NCBI GenBank assembly: GCA_024742995.1
Contig: JANSXK010000001.1
Span: forward strand, 212,721 to 276,720
Length of the DNA: 64,000 nt
DNA from: Gammaproteobacteria bacterium
GTDB lineage: Bacteria > Pseudomonadota > Gammaproteobacteria > Legionellales > Legionellaceae
Direction of reading: 5' to 3'
The notes below the pieces were generated by a model. It was given only the letters and a program-made list of their open reading frames with translations. It did no database searches and was not told the origin of the DNA. Position numbers and translations under genes: made by a program. Of this stretch, positions 29,777 to 38,653 are shown piece after piece. The first letter of the stretch is position 1. Each line of letters starts with the position of its first letter.

Positions 29777-30610
29777 ATGGAAACAACCATCCACCCCGAT
29801 CAAACAGCAGCTCAGATCAAAGCTAATTTCCCCCAATACCACCCTCGTATTGGCATGGTGTTGAGTTCTGGCTTAAATGATTTTATTGATCATCTCGAAG
29901 ATCGGGTCACGATTCCATATCAATCCTTACCAGGGTTTCCAATGACATCCGTGCATGGCCACCTTGGCAATATGATTTTAGGTCGCTTTGCAGGTCAGGA
30001 TATTGTCTGTTTACAAGGACGTGCGCATAATTATGAAAATACGGATACCAGTCACCAAGCTGTCAAAATGTACGTGCGTACCTTACAGCGTTTGGGTTGT
30101 GAGTATTTCATTGCGACTAATGTGGTAGGCTCGCTCAATCCAGATGTCAAACCTGGAGAATTAATGATTCTTGAGGATCATATTAATTTACAACCCTCCA
30201 ATCCGCTGGTGGGACCAAATGATGAAGAGTTTGGCCCGCGCTTTTTACCGGTGGATAAAGCGCATGATGCCTCATTAAGACAACAGTTTTTGGATGCCGC
30301 AAAAGAACTAGACATTCATTTACATCAAGGCGTGTACATTTCTGTTTTAGGTCCCAGCTATGAAACTGCAGCTGAAATCCGTGCATTTCGTATGTTAGGT
30401 GCTGATGTAATTGGCATGTCTACTGTGCCTGAGATCATTGTAGCGCATCATTGTGGGATGAAAGTAGCGGTTTTATCTACCATCACCAATTTTGCAACAG
30501 GCATAGCAACGCATAGTCATGATCATAATGAGGTGGTGAAAATTGCAGCGATGAGTGCGGAGCGTTTGAGTCGCTTATTGCGCCAATGGCTTGAAACGAA
30601 TGACGGTTAG
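29777..30610 (+). CDS. punA: Purine nucleoside phosphorylase (trimeric type)
   Basis: Phosphorolysis of inosine/guanosine-type nucleosides to base and ribose 1-phosphate for purine salvage. The 277-residue protein belongs to the low-molecular-mass trimeric class (PunA/XapA). Seen: GMVLSSGLNDFIDHL, GRAHNYENTD (family GRxHxYEG), VVGSLNPDVKPGELMILEDHI, GPSYETAAEIRAFRMLGADVIGMSTVPE and ITNFATGIA. The usual glycine after YE is replaced by asparagine and the family's SNAAGGLN reads TNVVGSLN, so specificity may lie nearer XapA (xanthosine). It is alone on its strand. Confidence 0.9.
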   Translation: METTIHPDQTAAQIKANFPQYHPRIGMVLSSGLNDFIDHLEDRVTIPYQSLPGFPMTSVHGHLGNMILGRFAGQDIVCLQGRAHNYENTDTSHQAVKMYVRTLQRLGCEYFIATNVVGSLNPDVKPGELMILEDHINLQPSNPLVGPNDEEFGPRFLPVDKAHDASLRQQFLDAAKELDIHLHQGVYISVLGPSYETAAEIRAFRMLGADVIGMSTVPEIIVAHHCGMKVAVLSTITNFATGIATHSHDHNEVVKIAAMSAERLSRLLRQWLETNDG

Positions 30611-30618
30611 TGTCTCTA

Positions 30619-31311
30619 TCACTTCAGATCGTCTTCGCCCAAAGTCGCATCGAAAAGCAATGCTTCGCGATGAGTCATATCCTCTTCAAAACTACTGAAG
30701 AATTCTGGAATGCTTTGTAGCAACGACCTGGTCTGCAAAATATCTTGATAAAATTGATTGCGAAAGCTTTTTACTTGTTGTGAAATATTTTCCGCCCGAT
30801 CGGCAAAAGGCTGCATCATGGTTAAAATAGCGCTGCTTTCTTCCTCATCGACCAAAACCGGAGGTTGTGTCAAAGTTTTGCCTTTTTCTATCAAAAGCTG
30901 TTGGCTTTCATTGATCAATGTTTGATGTTCAAATTGCAATAAATCAAACTGATCCCCTGACTCAATCAATGCAACACGCTTATCTTCTAAAGTAGCTCGC
31001 ACACCCTGTGGTTGAGTTTGCTCAGGAGGTAGATTCGCAGCACCTGAAATCAAATAATCGACCAACATTTTTTGCGTATATTCTCGAAAATCTGTGGCTT
31101 GATTCATGAGGATGCCATTGAAAATATTTTTGAGTGGCACCTGCAATAATTGGTAGTACGGACTGTTTGGCGTCTGGCTGACCTCATACAAATCGTCCTG
31201 GCTCAAATGAATCCCCATAAGGGCAAGAATGCGCTCTAGGGTAACCAAGCTATAAGTAGAGTGCCAGCTTGATTCTGCATTATCCATTGACTGATTGTCC
31301 ATAATCATCAT
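30619..31311 (-). CDS. Orphan protein in the lpxH operon
   Basis: A 230-residue soluble, acidic protein without signal peptide or membrane segment and with no family I recognise. Long helical stretches with many Q, E and L residues (about 105-215) suggest coiled coil. It follows the next orphan by 23 bp and is the last gene of minC-lpxH-orphan-orphan on the minus strand. Its 3' end lies 8 bp from the convergent phosphorylase gene. The first residues are MMIMD, so the exact start among three methionines is uncertain. Confidence 0.55.
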   Translation of the reverse strand: MMIMDNQSMDNAESSWHSTYSLVTLERILALMGIHLSQDDLYEVSQTPNSPYYQLLQVPLKNIFNGILMNQATDFREYTQKMLVDYLISGAANLPPEQTQPQGVRATLEDKRVALIESGDQFDLLQFEHQTLINESQQLLIEKGKTLTQPPVLVDEEESSAILTMMQPFADRAENISQQVKSFRNQFYQDILQTRSLLQSIPEFFSSFEEDMTHREALLFDATLGEDDLK

Positions 31312-31334
31312 CCATCACAAAAAAGGTTAAATCT

Positions 31335-32216
31335 TTAGACGCCTCGTACAGGTGCTGCTGGCCCATTATCGGGTGGCGTAGGCTCATCTGCTAAAAAATC
31401 CTGCCTAAAGCGTTGTTCTAACTGTGGTTGTAACACATCTTCACGGAATCGTCTAAATTGATCTTTTGACATGTAGACAGGAGGTGCGGCAGGATCAGGC
31501 GCTGGCTGCCCAGCTGCAGGAGGCACAGGATGAATTCTGACTTTTTGTGCACCATTAACATCCACAACCTCCAATTGTCCACCAGTTTCAGTATCATGAG
31601 AACCATTAATCCAACCCGTGATTGAATCTTGAAAAGGTTGTTGATATTGTCTTACAAATTCACGTCTATCTTCTTCAGTCATTTGAGGATTTTCAGCACT
31701 CAAATCTAACTGCAGCTCACCATTATCATTCACATGAGCCAAATATGGAATCACGATAGGATCTACCGGCTCCATAAAATACCCTTCCGTATTAAATTTA
31801 TCATCAAGTTTGGCACGAAAACTTCTTGCCAGTTCTGCAGCATGCGCCAAAGGTTCACTTTGATAATTCAAGCATTCTGAAATTTCAAGCAACACTTTAC
31901 GAGTAAAATAAACCCTATAGGCCCGAAACATATTCGTTAATGCCTCCAAACTAGGCTGCATTTGTAAAATCAAAACCGCGTGACTCTCCGTACCATATCG
32001 TTGACGTCGCTCATGAATAGCATTATCTACCTTCATTGCTGCATCACGGTGATCTTGGCTGGCTTTTTCAACCCCTTTTTCTTGATTCGCCAGTGAAACC
32101 TGTGTTCTTTCTGCAGATTCACGTCGCAATTGATCAAGCACATCGTGATATCTCTTTTTATACTGAGCATCATCTAAAAACGTTTGATCTATGGGTTCAT
32201 TCGGATCATGTGCCAT
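31335..32216 (-). CDS. Orphan helical protein with proline-rich C-terminus
   Basis: A 293-residue cytosolic-type protein: a charged helical N-terminal region (about 10-80; many E, K, R and Q), a middle part with FRAYRVYFTRKVLLEISECL, then a proline/alanine-rich linker (PVPPAAGQPAPDPAAPP, about residues 230-247) and another charged helix. The start codon shares one base with the lpxH stop (TAATG), so translation is coupled to lipid A synthesis genes. No function can be assigned; an effector or scaffold is conceivable. Confidence 0.55.
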   Translation of the reverse strand: MAHDPNEPIDQTFLDDAQYKKRYHDVLDQLRRESAERTQVSLANQEKGVEKASQDHRDAAMKVDNAIHERRQRYGTESHAVLILQMQPSLEALTNMFRAYRVYFTRKVLLEISECLNYQSEPLAHAAELARSFRAKLDDKFNTEGYFMEPVDPIVIPYLAHVNDNGELQLDLSAENPQMTEEDRREFVRQYQQPFQDSITGWINGSHDTETGGQLEVVDVNGAQKVRIHPVPPAAGQPAPDPAAPPVYMSKDQFRRFREDVLQPQLEQRFRQDFLADEPTPPDNGPAAPVRGV

Positions 32217-32947
32217 TAGTTTTTCTCCAGAATAACGTTCGAAAACACATATTTTGACCTATTATAACACAATATTAATGGATTTTCATCCCAATCACTG
32301 AGTGTATATTGACGTAAATCCAGCTTTTGATCTTGATGCACTTTTAAGCCTGGCTTGTGGGTATGACCATGAATCAATGCAGGTGTATCATAACGGTGCA
32401 TATCCGCAAACATGGCTTTGGGTACAATATCCATCTTATCAGTCACTTTTCGGGTGTTGGTTTGGCTGTACTGACGCACACCGTTGACCAAAAAAGCTCG
32501 AAAACGATAGGGTAATCGTAAAAACCACGATGCAAACCATGGATTGCGCGTGAATAAGCGCAACCATTGGTGCGACCAATCTTTAGTACAATATTTATCC
32601 CCATGCACCAATAAAACCCGTTCTTCACCCAGCATAATAACCGCGGGCTCAACAAGCCGTATGAGCTTAGCTTTGCGAATAAATGTTTGACCTAATAAAA
32701 AATCACGATTGCCTGGCATGAAATACACTAACACTTTTTGTGCACCCAACCAAGCCAAACGCTCAGCAATGCCTTCACTCCAAGCGTCCATACCATCATC
32801 GCCTGGCCATACATGGAAAAAATCACCCAAAATATAGACGGATTTTGCGTTTTTAGCCGCCCATTTGACAAACAAATTGAATTTTTCGGTGATTGCTGGC
32901 ATTTCGGGGTGTAAATGTAGATCAGAAATGAAAACAGCGTCGTTCAT
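32216..32947 (-). CDS. lpxH: UDP-2,3-diacylglucosamine diphosphatase
   Basis: Cleaves UDP-2,3-diacylglucosamine to lipid X and UMP in lipid A synthesis at the inner membrane. The 243-residue metallophosphoesterase has all five metal motifs: ISDLHL, LGDFFHVWPGDD, PGNRDF, LVHGDKYCTKD and IHGHTHKP. The insert SHQWLRLFTRNPWFASWFLRLPYRFRAFL corresponds to the helical lid over the acyl chains. It overlaps minC by an ATGA and the next orphan by one base. Confidence 0.93.
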   Translation of the reverse strand: MNDAVFISDLHLHPEMPAITEKFNLFVKWAAKNAKSVYILGDFFHVWPGDDGMDAWSEGIAERLAWLGAQKVLVYFMPGNRDFLLGQTFIRKAKLIRLVEPAVIMLGEERVLLVHGDKYCTKDWSHQWLRLFTRNPWFASWFLRLPYRFRAFLVNGVRQYSQTNTRKVTDKMDIVPKAMFADMHRYDTPALIHGHTHKPGLKVHQDQKLDLRQYTLSDWDENPLILCYNRSKYVFSNVILEKN

Positions 32948-33645
32948 AAAGACTCTATTTGAATACGATCATCCTGGAGATAAATTTGACAAAAACCGGC
33001 CATTTTTTGCATATCATCGCTTAAACAGTAAATCCCAGCAATGGCGAGCAACTCTGCGTCTAAATCATGACAAAAAATGCGTGCCTCTTGATCACCATTA
33101 ATCCCAGCAAGCGCACGTCCACGCAGTGCACCATACACATGAATATGCCCGGCTGCCAAGAGCTCCGCACCGTGACTCACCGTTGACAACACAATCAGAT
33201 CACCGTCTTCGTTAATGATTTGCTGACCCGAGCGAATGGGGGCCGTATATAATTTGGTCTTATTGACACGTTCTTGACTCACCGCTGGCTCTGTTTTTTC
33301 CTCAAGCAATGGCTTGTCATGTTGAGAAGAGCCATGCAATAAAGGCAACCCAAAGGCTTGTGCTTTTGCCTGTAGTGCTAGTGAACCCCCTTGGATAGCC
33401 ACAGGATATACGCCATGTTCACGCATGCGCTGGCAAAACAACACCAAGTCAAATGCCACATCCATCAACGCAGAACAATCTAGAATAACAGGCGTATGCT
33501 CAAACAAGCGTGGTGCACGTTGTTTGGCATCAACCAATTGCTCCGTAAACAAAGACAAATCAGGGTTACAAATATGCAGCACGGTTAACGTGTACAGACG
33601 CCCTTTTAATTTAAATGTTTGGGTGCTGACAACCTCATCCATCAT
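32944..33645 (-). CDS. minC: Septum site-determining protein MinC
   Basis: Inhibitor of FtsZ ring assembly away from midcell. About 233 residues: an N-terminal MinC domain (TFKLKGRLYTLTVLHI, VILDCSAL) and a C-terminal beta-helix domain with the FtsZ/MinD-binding signature IRSGQQIINEDGDLIVLSTV, AAGHIHVYGALRGRALAGI and AELLAIAGIYCLSDDMQK. ATG 33645 follows a GGA site; the longer frame starting further upstream would enter the fadD promoter region. minD and minE are not adjacent: the gene is coupled instead to lpxH. Confidence 0.93.
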   Translation of the reverse strand: MMDEVVSTQTFKLKGRLYTLTVLHICNPDLSLFTEQLVDAKQRAPRLFEHTPVILDCSALMDVAFDLVLFCQRMREHGVYPVAIQGGSLALQAKAQAFGLPLLHGSSQHDKPLLEEKTEPAVSQERVNKTKLYTAPIRSGQQIINEDGDLIVLSTVSHGAELLAAGHIHVYGALRGRALAGINGDQEARIFCHDLDAELLAIAGIYCLSDDMQKMAGFCQIYLQDDRIQIESL

Positions 33646-33719
33646 TAAAAATTCCACTCGTAGTTTTGCAGAAGATATGTATACTAACACGTGAAAATGA
33701 ATAACTGAAGGTTATGATT

Positions 33720-35369
33720 GTGGATAAAATTTGGTTACAGCAATACCAGGCAGGTATCTCCGAGAATATTGATATCGAGCGATATACCTCCTTAAATGAT
33801 TTGTTTGCTGAAGCTTTCGAGAAACATAGCAAGCAAATTTGCTTTAGTAATATGGGCACCCATCTCAGTTTTGAAGAAATAGAGAAACGCTCTCGCTACC
33901 TTGCCATTTATTTACAACATTTATCTTTATCTAAGGGCGCACGTATTGCCCTGATGATGCCCAATATTCTGCAGTATCCAATAGCAATTTTGGGTATTTT
34001 GCGTGCTGGTTACATTGTCGTTAATACCAATCCTCTATATACCTCTGATGAATTAACCGCACAGTTTAACGATGCTAAAGTAGAGGCTGTGATTGTATTA
34101 TCACAATGTGTTGCGGTACTGAAACAATCTCTAGAAAACATTCCTTCGATCAAACATGTCATCAAAACCAACATTGGAGATTGCTTCCGTCCCCATAAGC
34201 GCTATCTCATCAATACCGTTACCAAGATTATGCATCCAAGCCCTGCCATTCACCACCCGCATGTCATATCCTTCATAGATGCGCTCAGTGAAGGACGCCA
34301 GGGTGAACTGAAGCCAGCCAAATGTCAGCCGGATGATCTAGCATTTTTGCAATACACCGGTGGTACCACTGGTCGCGCCAAAGGTGCGATGCTGACACAT
34401 CGCAATATAATGGCCAATATTGCGCAAACCTCTATGTGGATTTCACCCAAGCATTTTGGCGTAGAAGATACCGTGATTACCGCGTTACCGCTTTATCATA
34501 TCTTTTCTCTAACCGCTAATTTTTTCCTCTTCTTTACTTTGGGTGTACGCAATATTTTGATCACAGATGCCCGTAACACCAAAGCACTGCTCAAACAAAT
34601 CCACACGACCCCACCCACTGCTATCACGGGCGTCAATACCTTGTATGCTTCTTTATTGCACCACGACGCCTTTGATCCCAAATCATTTGCGCATCTAAAA
34701 ATCGCATTGTCCGGTGGCATGAGTCTAAATGACAGCGTATCCAAACGCTGGAAAACCCTCACTGGCCATCCACTCATAGAAGCTTATGGTTTGACCGAAG
34801 CCAGTCCAGCCGTGTGTATCAATCCACTCAATCACCCCCATAGTGGCAGTATTGGCTTGCCACTGCCTTCTACTGAAGTTTCCATCCGTAATGTAGAAGG
34901 CAAAGAGTGCGATCTTGGTGACGTTGGTGAATTATGTATCCGTGGTCCACAAATTATGCAAGGCTATTGGCAACATCCCGAAGAAACTGCTGCGGTATTC
35001 TGGCCAGACGGGTTTTTACGTTCCGGGGATTCCGTCCGCATGGATGAACAAGGTTTCATTTATGTGGTAGATAGAATCAAAGATTTGATTATTGTCTCTG
35101 GGTTTAACGTATACCCAAGCGAAATTGAAGAGGTTATCGCGCAAATGCCTCAAGTACTTGAGGTTGGAGTGATTGGAGCGCGCACCAAATCAGGTAATGA
35201 CCGCATCAAGGCTTGCGTGGTCACCAATGATCCCAATCTCACGATGAAAGAAGTGATTTCTCATTGCCGTAAACACCTCACAGGCTACAAAATACCAAAA
35301 ATTGTCGAATTTTATCCGGAATTACCCAAGTCTAATATAGGAAAAATACTAAAACGCATGTTAAAGTAA
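33720..35369 (+). CDS. fadD: Long-chain acyl-CoA synthetase
   Basis: Activates fatty acids with ATP and CoA at the inner membrane. About 549 residues. Core motifs: LQYTGGTTGRAKGAMLTHRN (AMP binding), ALPLYHIFSLTAN, EAYGLTEASPAV, GFLRSGDSVRMDEQGFIYVV and DRIKDLIIVSGFNVYPSEIE, with the C-terminal lysine in PKSNIGKILKRML. I chose GTG 33720: AAGG then lies 8 nt away, and VDKIWLQQY aligns with the E. coli FadD start; ATG 33714 is too close to the site. It precedes the dehydrogenase operon by 32 bp. Confidence 0.92.
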   Translation: MDKIWLQQYQAGISENIDIERYTSLNDLFAEAFEKHSKQICFSNMGTHLSFEEIEKRSRYLAIYLQHLSLSKGARIALMMPNILQYPIAILGILRAGYIVVNTNPLYTSDELTAQFNDAKVEAVIVLSQCVAVLKQSLENIPSIKHVIKTNIGDCFRPHKRYLINTVTKIMHPSPAIHHPHVISFIDALSEGRQGELKPAKCQPDDLAFLQYTGGTTGRAKGAMLTHRNIMANIAQTSMWISPKHFGVEDTVITALPLYHIFSLTANFFLFFTLGVRNILITDARNTKALLKQIHTTPPTAITGVNTLYASLLHHDAFDPKSFAHLKIALSGGMSLNDSVSKRWKTLTGHPLIEAYGLTEASPAVCINPLNHPHSGSIGLPLPSTEVSIRNVEGKECDLGDVGELCIRGPQIMQGYWQHPEETAAVFWPDGFLRSGDSVRMDEQGFIYVVDRIKDLIIVSGFNVYPSEIEEVIAQMPQVLEVGVIGARTKSGNDRIKACVVTNDPNLTMKEVISHCRKHLTGYKIPKIVEFYPELPKSNIGKILKRMLK

Positions 35370-35401
35370 CTTCCGAAACTGGCTTAACATAGGACTTGTT
35401 G

Positions 35402-36484
35402 ATGAGCAAAACAATCGCTGAATTTTCTATTCCCTACACCCAAATTCTTAACGAAAAAGCAGAATTGTGCGGTGAACTTCCTGAGTTTGCAAAAGATGTC
35501 TCTGCCATACAAGCACTTTATCGTACGATGGTATTCACGCGATTATTTGACAAAAAAGCTATCGCATTGCAACGCACCGGTAAGATGGGAACCTATGCTC
35601 CTGTGAATGGCCAAGAAGCCATTTCCGCAGCCATTGGCGATGCAATGCGTCCTACAGATGTGTTTGTGCCCTATTATCGTGATTATGCTGCTCAATTTCA
35701 GCGCGGGGTAAAACCATCTGATATTCTGGCATATTGGGGCGGAGACGAACGCGGTAGCGCATGTCCTCATAATCCGCAATCGGAAGATTTTCCCATCTGC
35801 GTGCCCATCGCAACACAATATCTACATGCTGCCGGTATCGCTTTTAGCTTTCAATACCGTAAAGAAGACCGTGTTGCTGTGGTTTGTATTGGCGATGGCG
35901 GCACTTCTGAAGGTGATTTTTATGAAGCACTCAATGTTGCCGGCATCTGGAAGTTACCCGTTGTGTTCGTGATTAACAACAATCAATGGGCTATTTCGGT
36001 CAATCTCAAACAACAAACAGCCACAGAAACCTTGGCCCAAAAAGCAATTGCAGCTGGCTTTGAAGGTGTCGTTGTGGATGGTAATGATATCCTGGCGTTG
36101 CGCCAAGAAATCGGCAACGCCATTGAAAAAGCCCGCCGTCAAGAAGGACCAACGTTGATTGAAGCACGCTCTTACCGGCTATCTGATCATACCACCGCAG
36201 ATGATGCCACCCGCTATCAACCCCCTGAAGAAGTTGAAGCGGCAAAGTTGCAAGAACCCCTTGCACGCTTTAAAAGTTTTTTAGAAGAACATCATCAATG
36301 GGATGATGCCAAAGAAGAAGCGCTACTTGCAGACTGTAATCAAACCCTGCAAGCCGAAGTGGATACGTATTTGCAACGGACGCCACAACCGTTAAGTGCT
36401 ATGTTTGACTATCATTATGCCACGCTGCCTGATTATTTAATTGAACAACGTGCTATTGCCTTGGAGAGCGTTGATCATGCCTGA
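35402..36484 (+). CDS. pdhA: 2-oxoacid dehydrogenase E1 component, alpha subunit
   Basis: Thiamine-diphosphate subunit of a heterotetrameric E1 (pyruvate or branched-chain type). 360 residues. TPP-Mg motif: CIGDGGTSEGDFYEALN followed by INNNQWAIS. The phosphorylatable loop of eukaryotic E1 is replaced by YRLSDHTTADDATRY, which is like the bacterial branched-chain/pyruvate alpha subunits. ATG 35402 has an AGGA site 7-8 nt upstream. The last 8 bp overlap pdhB. The pyruvate assignment rests on gene order and is not proven; 3-methyl-2-oxobutanoate is an alternative. Confidence 0.88.
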   Translation: MSKTIAEFSIPYTQILNEKAELCGELPEFAKDVSAIQALYRTMVFTRLFDKKAIALQRTGKMGTYAPVNGQEAISAAIGDAMRPTDVFVPYYRDYAAQFQRGVKPSDILAYWGGDERGSACPHNPQSEDFPICVPIATQYLHAAGIAFSFQYRKEDRVAVVCIGDGGTSEGDFYEALNVAGIWKLPVVFVINNNQWAISVNLKQQTATETLAQKAIAAGFEGVVVDGNDILALRQEIGNAIEKARRQEGPTLIEARSYRLSDHTTADDATRYQPPEEVEAAKLQEPLARFKSFLEEHHQWDDAKEEALLADCNQTLQAEVDTYLQRTPQPLSAMFDYHYATLPDYLIEQRAIALESVDHA

Positions 36485-37451
36485 TATCACTTTAGTAGAA
36501 GCAGTCACACAAGCATTGGCTTACGAAATGGATCAAGACAAAGATGTCGTGGTGTTTGGTGAAGATGTGGGCAAAAATGGCGGTGTATTTCGCGCTACAG
36601 CTGGATTACAAGAACGCTTTGGTCAACAACGGGTGTTTGACTCTCCTTTAGCCGAATCTATGATTGCAGGTTTGGCTGTGGGGATGTCGACGCAGGGCTT
36701 GAAACCTGTGGCTGAGTTTCAATTTATGGGATTTATCTATCCCGCCATGAATCAAATTGTGACTCACGCTGCCCGAATGAGAAACCGTACACGCGGGCGC
36801 CTACATTGCCCACTGGTACTGCGCGCACCTTTTGGCGGTGGGATCAGAGCACCCGAACATCACTCTGAAAGCACCGAAGCATTATTTGCTCATATTCCAG
36901 GCTTACAAGTTGTTATCCCTTCCTCTCCCAAACGAGCCTATGGACTTTTGTTGGCTGCCATCAGAAGTCCTGATCCGGTCATTTTTTTGGAACCCAAACG
37001 TATTTATCGTTTGGTAAAACAACCGGTTTCGGATGACGGCGCTGCCTTACCTATAGGCAAATGTTTTACCTTGCGTGAAGGAGATGATATCACCCTCATC
37101 TCATGGGGTGCCAGCATCCATGAGACCATGCAAACTGCTGCTGCTTTGGGAGAGGAAGGCGTATCGTGTGAAGTGATAGACCTTGCAAGCATCAAACCTC
37201 TTGACAGCCAAACCATTATCGAATCAGTGCAAAAAACCGGGCGCTGCATCATCATTCACGAGGGGGCAAAAACCTGTGGCGTTGGTGCTGAGATTTCAGC
37301 ATTACTCATGGAACATTGTCTCACCGACCTTCTGGCCCCTGTACAACGCATCACAGGCTATGATACGGTCATGCCATATTTTGAATTAGAAAAAGAATAC
37401 ATCCCAAGTATTAATCGCATTAAGACTTGTATTTTGAACACATTGGAGTAG
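36477..37451 (+). CDS. pdhB: 2-oxoacid dehydrogenase E1 component, beta subunit
   Basis: Second E1 subunit, 324 residues. Motifs: ITLVEAVTQALAYEMDQD, VFGEDVGKNGGVFRATAGL, FDSPLAESMIAGLAVGM, VAEFQFMGFIYPAMNQI and HHSESTEALFAHIPGLQVVIPSSP-type region, ending with the transketolase C-terminal domain (ISWGASIHETMQ). ATG 36477 follows GGAGAG and overlaps the end of pdhA, so the two subunits are made in coupled fashion. Confidence 0.92.
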   Translation: MPDITLVEAVTQALAYEMDQDKDVVVFGEDVGKNGGVFRATAGLQERFGQQRVFDSPLAESMIAGLAVGMSTQGLKPVAEFQFMGFIYPAMNQIVTHAARMRNRTRGRLHCPLVLRAPFGGGIRAPEHHSESTEALFAHIPGLQVVIPSSPKRAYGLLLAAIRSPDPVIFLEPKRIYRLVKQPVSDDGAALPIGKCFTLREGDDITLISWGASIHETMQTAAALGEEGVSCEVIDLASIKPLDSQTIIESVQKTGRCIIIHEGAKTCGVGAEISALLMEHCLTDLLAPVQRITGYDTVMPYFELEKEYIPSINRIKTCILNTLE

Positions 37452-37459
37452 TTATTAAG

Positions 37460-38566
37460 ATGGATATTTTTAAATTGCCTGATTTGGGCGAAGGATTGCC
37501 TGATGCTGAGATTCATGAATGGTTTGTCAAAGTCGGTGATAAGGTCAATACAGATGATCCTTTGGTCTCCATGGAAACCGCTAAAGCAGTTGTGGAAGTA
37601 CCTAGTCCTCAAACCGGCATCATCGGAAAGTTGCATGGAGATACCGGAGATGTGATAAAAACGGGCGACGCATTGGTATCGTTTGAAGCAGAAGCAGCAC
37701 GCGCTGATCAAGGCACCGTTGTTGGAAATTTAGAAGAAAGCACTATCGTATCTGAAGATAATTTCATTATTGGCTCAAGCAATACAAAGAACAATGCCAT
37801 CAAAACCACCCCCAATGTCCGTCATTTGGCTAAAAAACTTGGGATCGATTTGGCAACGCTCACCGGAAGTGGCGAGCAGGGAATGATCACGCAAAAAGAT
37901 GTACAAGCAGCTGCGGAACAACAATCCAAACCCAAAGAGGGCTATGTCCCACTGCAAGGTGTCCGCCGCGCCATGCAACAGAGCATGGTCAAATCCCATG
38001 AAGAAGTGGTGGCGGTTAATATTTTTGATGAGGCAGATATCCATCAATGGCCTGACAATACAGACATCACCGTGCGTTTGATTCGCGCCATCGCAGAAGC
38101 ATCTAAAGTTGAACCCGCATTAAATGCGTGGTTTGATGCCAGTTGCTGCGCCCGAAAATGTTTTGACAGCGTCAATCTGGGATTGGCAATGGATAATGAG
38201 GAGGGCTTATTTGTGCCTGTCATCCATCAAGTAGAAACAATGGACGACTCGAGCTTACGCAAACAAATCAACTTACTCAAAACCACCGTCGCTGATCGTA
38301 GTATTCCGAAAGAACAACTCACCGGCGCCACCATCACGCTATCTAATTTCGGAAAGTTCGCAGGACGCTTTGCAAGCCCCATCATTGTGCCACCCATGGT
38401 TGCGATTATTGCGGTTGGCCGTTTATATGAGGGCGTCGTTAGCCATCAAGGTGAAATGCAATCCCATCGATTACTGCCTTTGTCCCTGAGTTTTGATCAC
38501 CGAGCAGTCACTGGCGGGGAAGCCACACGATTTTTAGGACAAGTTATTGCATCTTTACAGGGGTGA
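37460..38566 (+). CDS. pdhC: 2-oxoacid dehydrogenase E2, dihydrolipoamide acyltransferase
   Basis: Core acyltransferase of the complex, a short 368-residue form. Order: one lipoyl domain (residues 1-78; lipoyl lysine in SMETAKAVVEVPSP), a flexible linker, an E1/E3-binding domain (TPNVRHLAKKLGIDLATLTG), and the catalytic domain with GATITLSNFGKFAG and the active-site SFDHRAVTGGEA (DHRxxxGG). The reading starts at ATG 37460 behind GGAG. The E3 (lipoamide dehydrogenase) gene is not in the window. A fragment of a dispersed repeat follows the stop. Confidence 0.92.
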   Translation: MDIFKLPDLGEGLPDAEIHEWFVKVGDKVNTDDPLVSMETAKAVVEVPSPQTGIIGKLHGDTGDVIKTGDALVSFEAEAARADQGTVVGNLEESTIVSEDNFIIGSSNTKNNAIKTTPNVRHLAKKLGIDLATLTGSGEQGMITQKDVQAAAEQQSKPKEGYVPLQGVRRAMQQSMVKSHEEVVAVNIFDEADIHQWPDNTDITVRLIRAIAEASKVEPALNAWFDASCCARKCFDSVNLGLAMDNEEGLFVPVIHQVETMDDSSLRKQINLLKTTVADRSIPKEQLTGATITLSNFGKFAGRFASPIIVPPMVAIIAVGRLYEGVVSHQGEMQSHRLLPLSLSFDHRAVTGGEATRFLGQVIASLQG

Positions 38567-38627
38567 ATCCTAGCCTCGTTTCCCAAACTCTATATCCTGC
38601 GGCTTGCCTCACCCCCTACGGCTCGCA

Positions 38628-38644
38628 GCTTGTCCGCGGGGTCC
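38628..38644. repeat. Fragment related to the palindromic element at 8.4 kb
   Basis: These 17 bases match 8409-8425 at 15 positions. They lie in the 87-bp gap between convergent pdhC and the nuclease gene, within a locally GC-rich stretch (38595-38645). The matching palindromic arm is missing, so this would be a partial or decayed copy. Confidence 0.45.
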
Positions 38645-38653
38645 ACAACGGTA

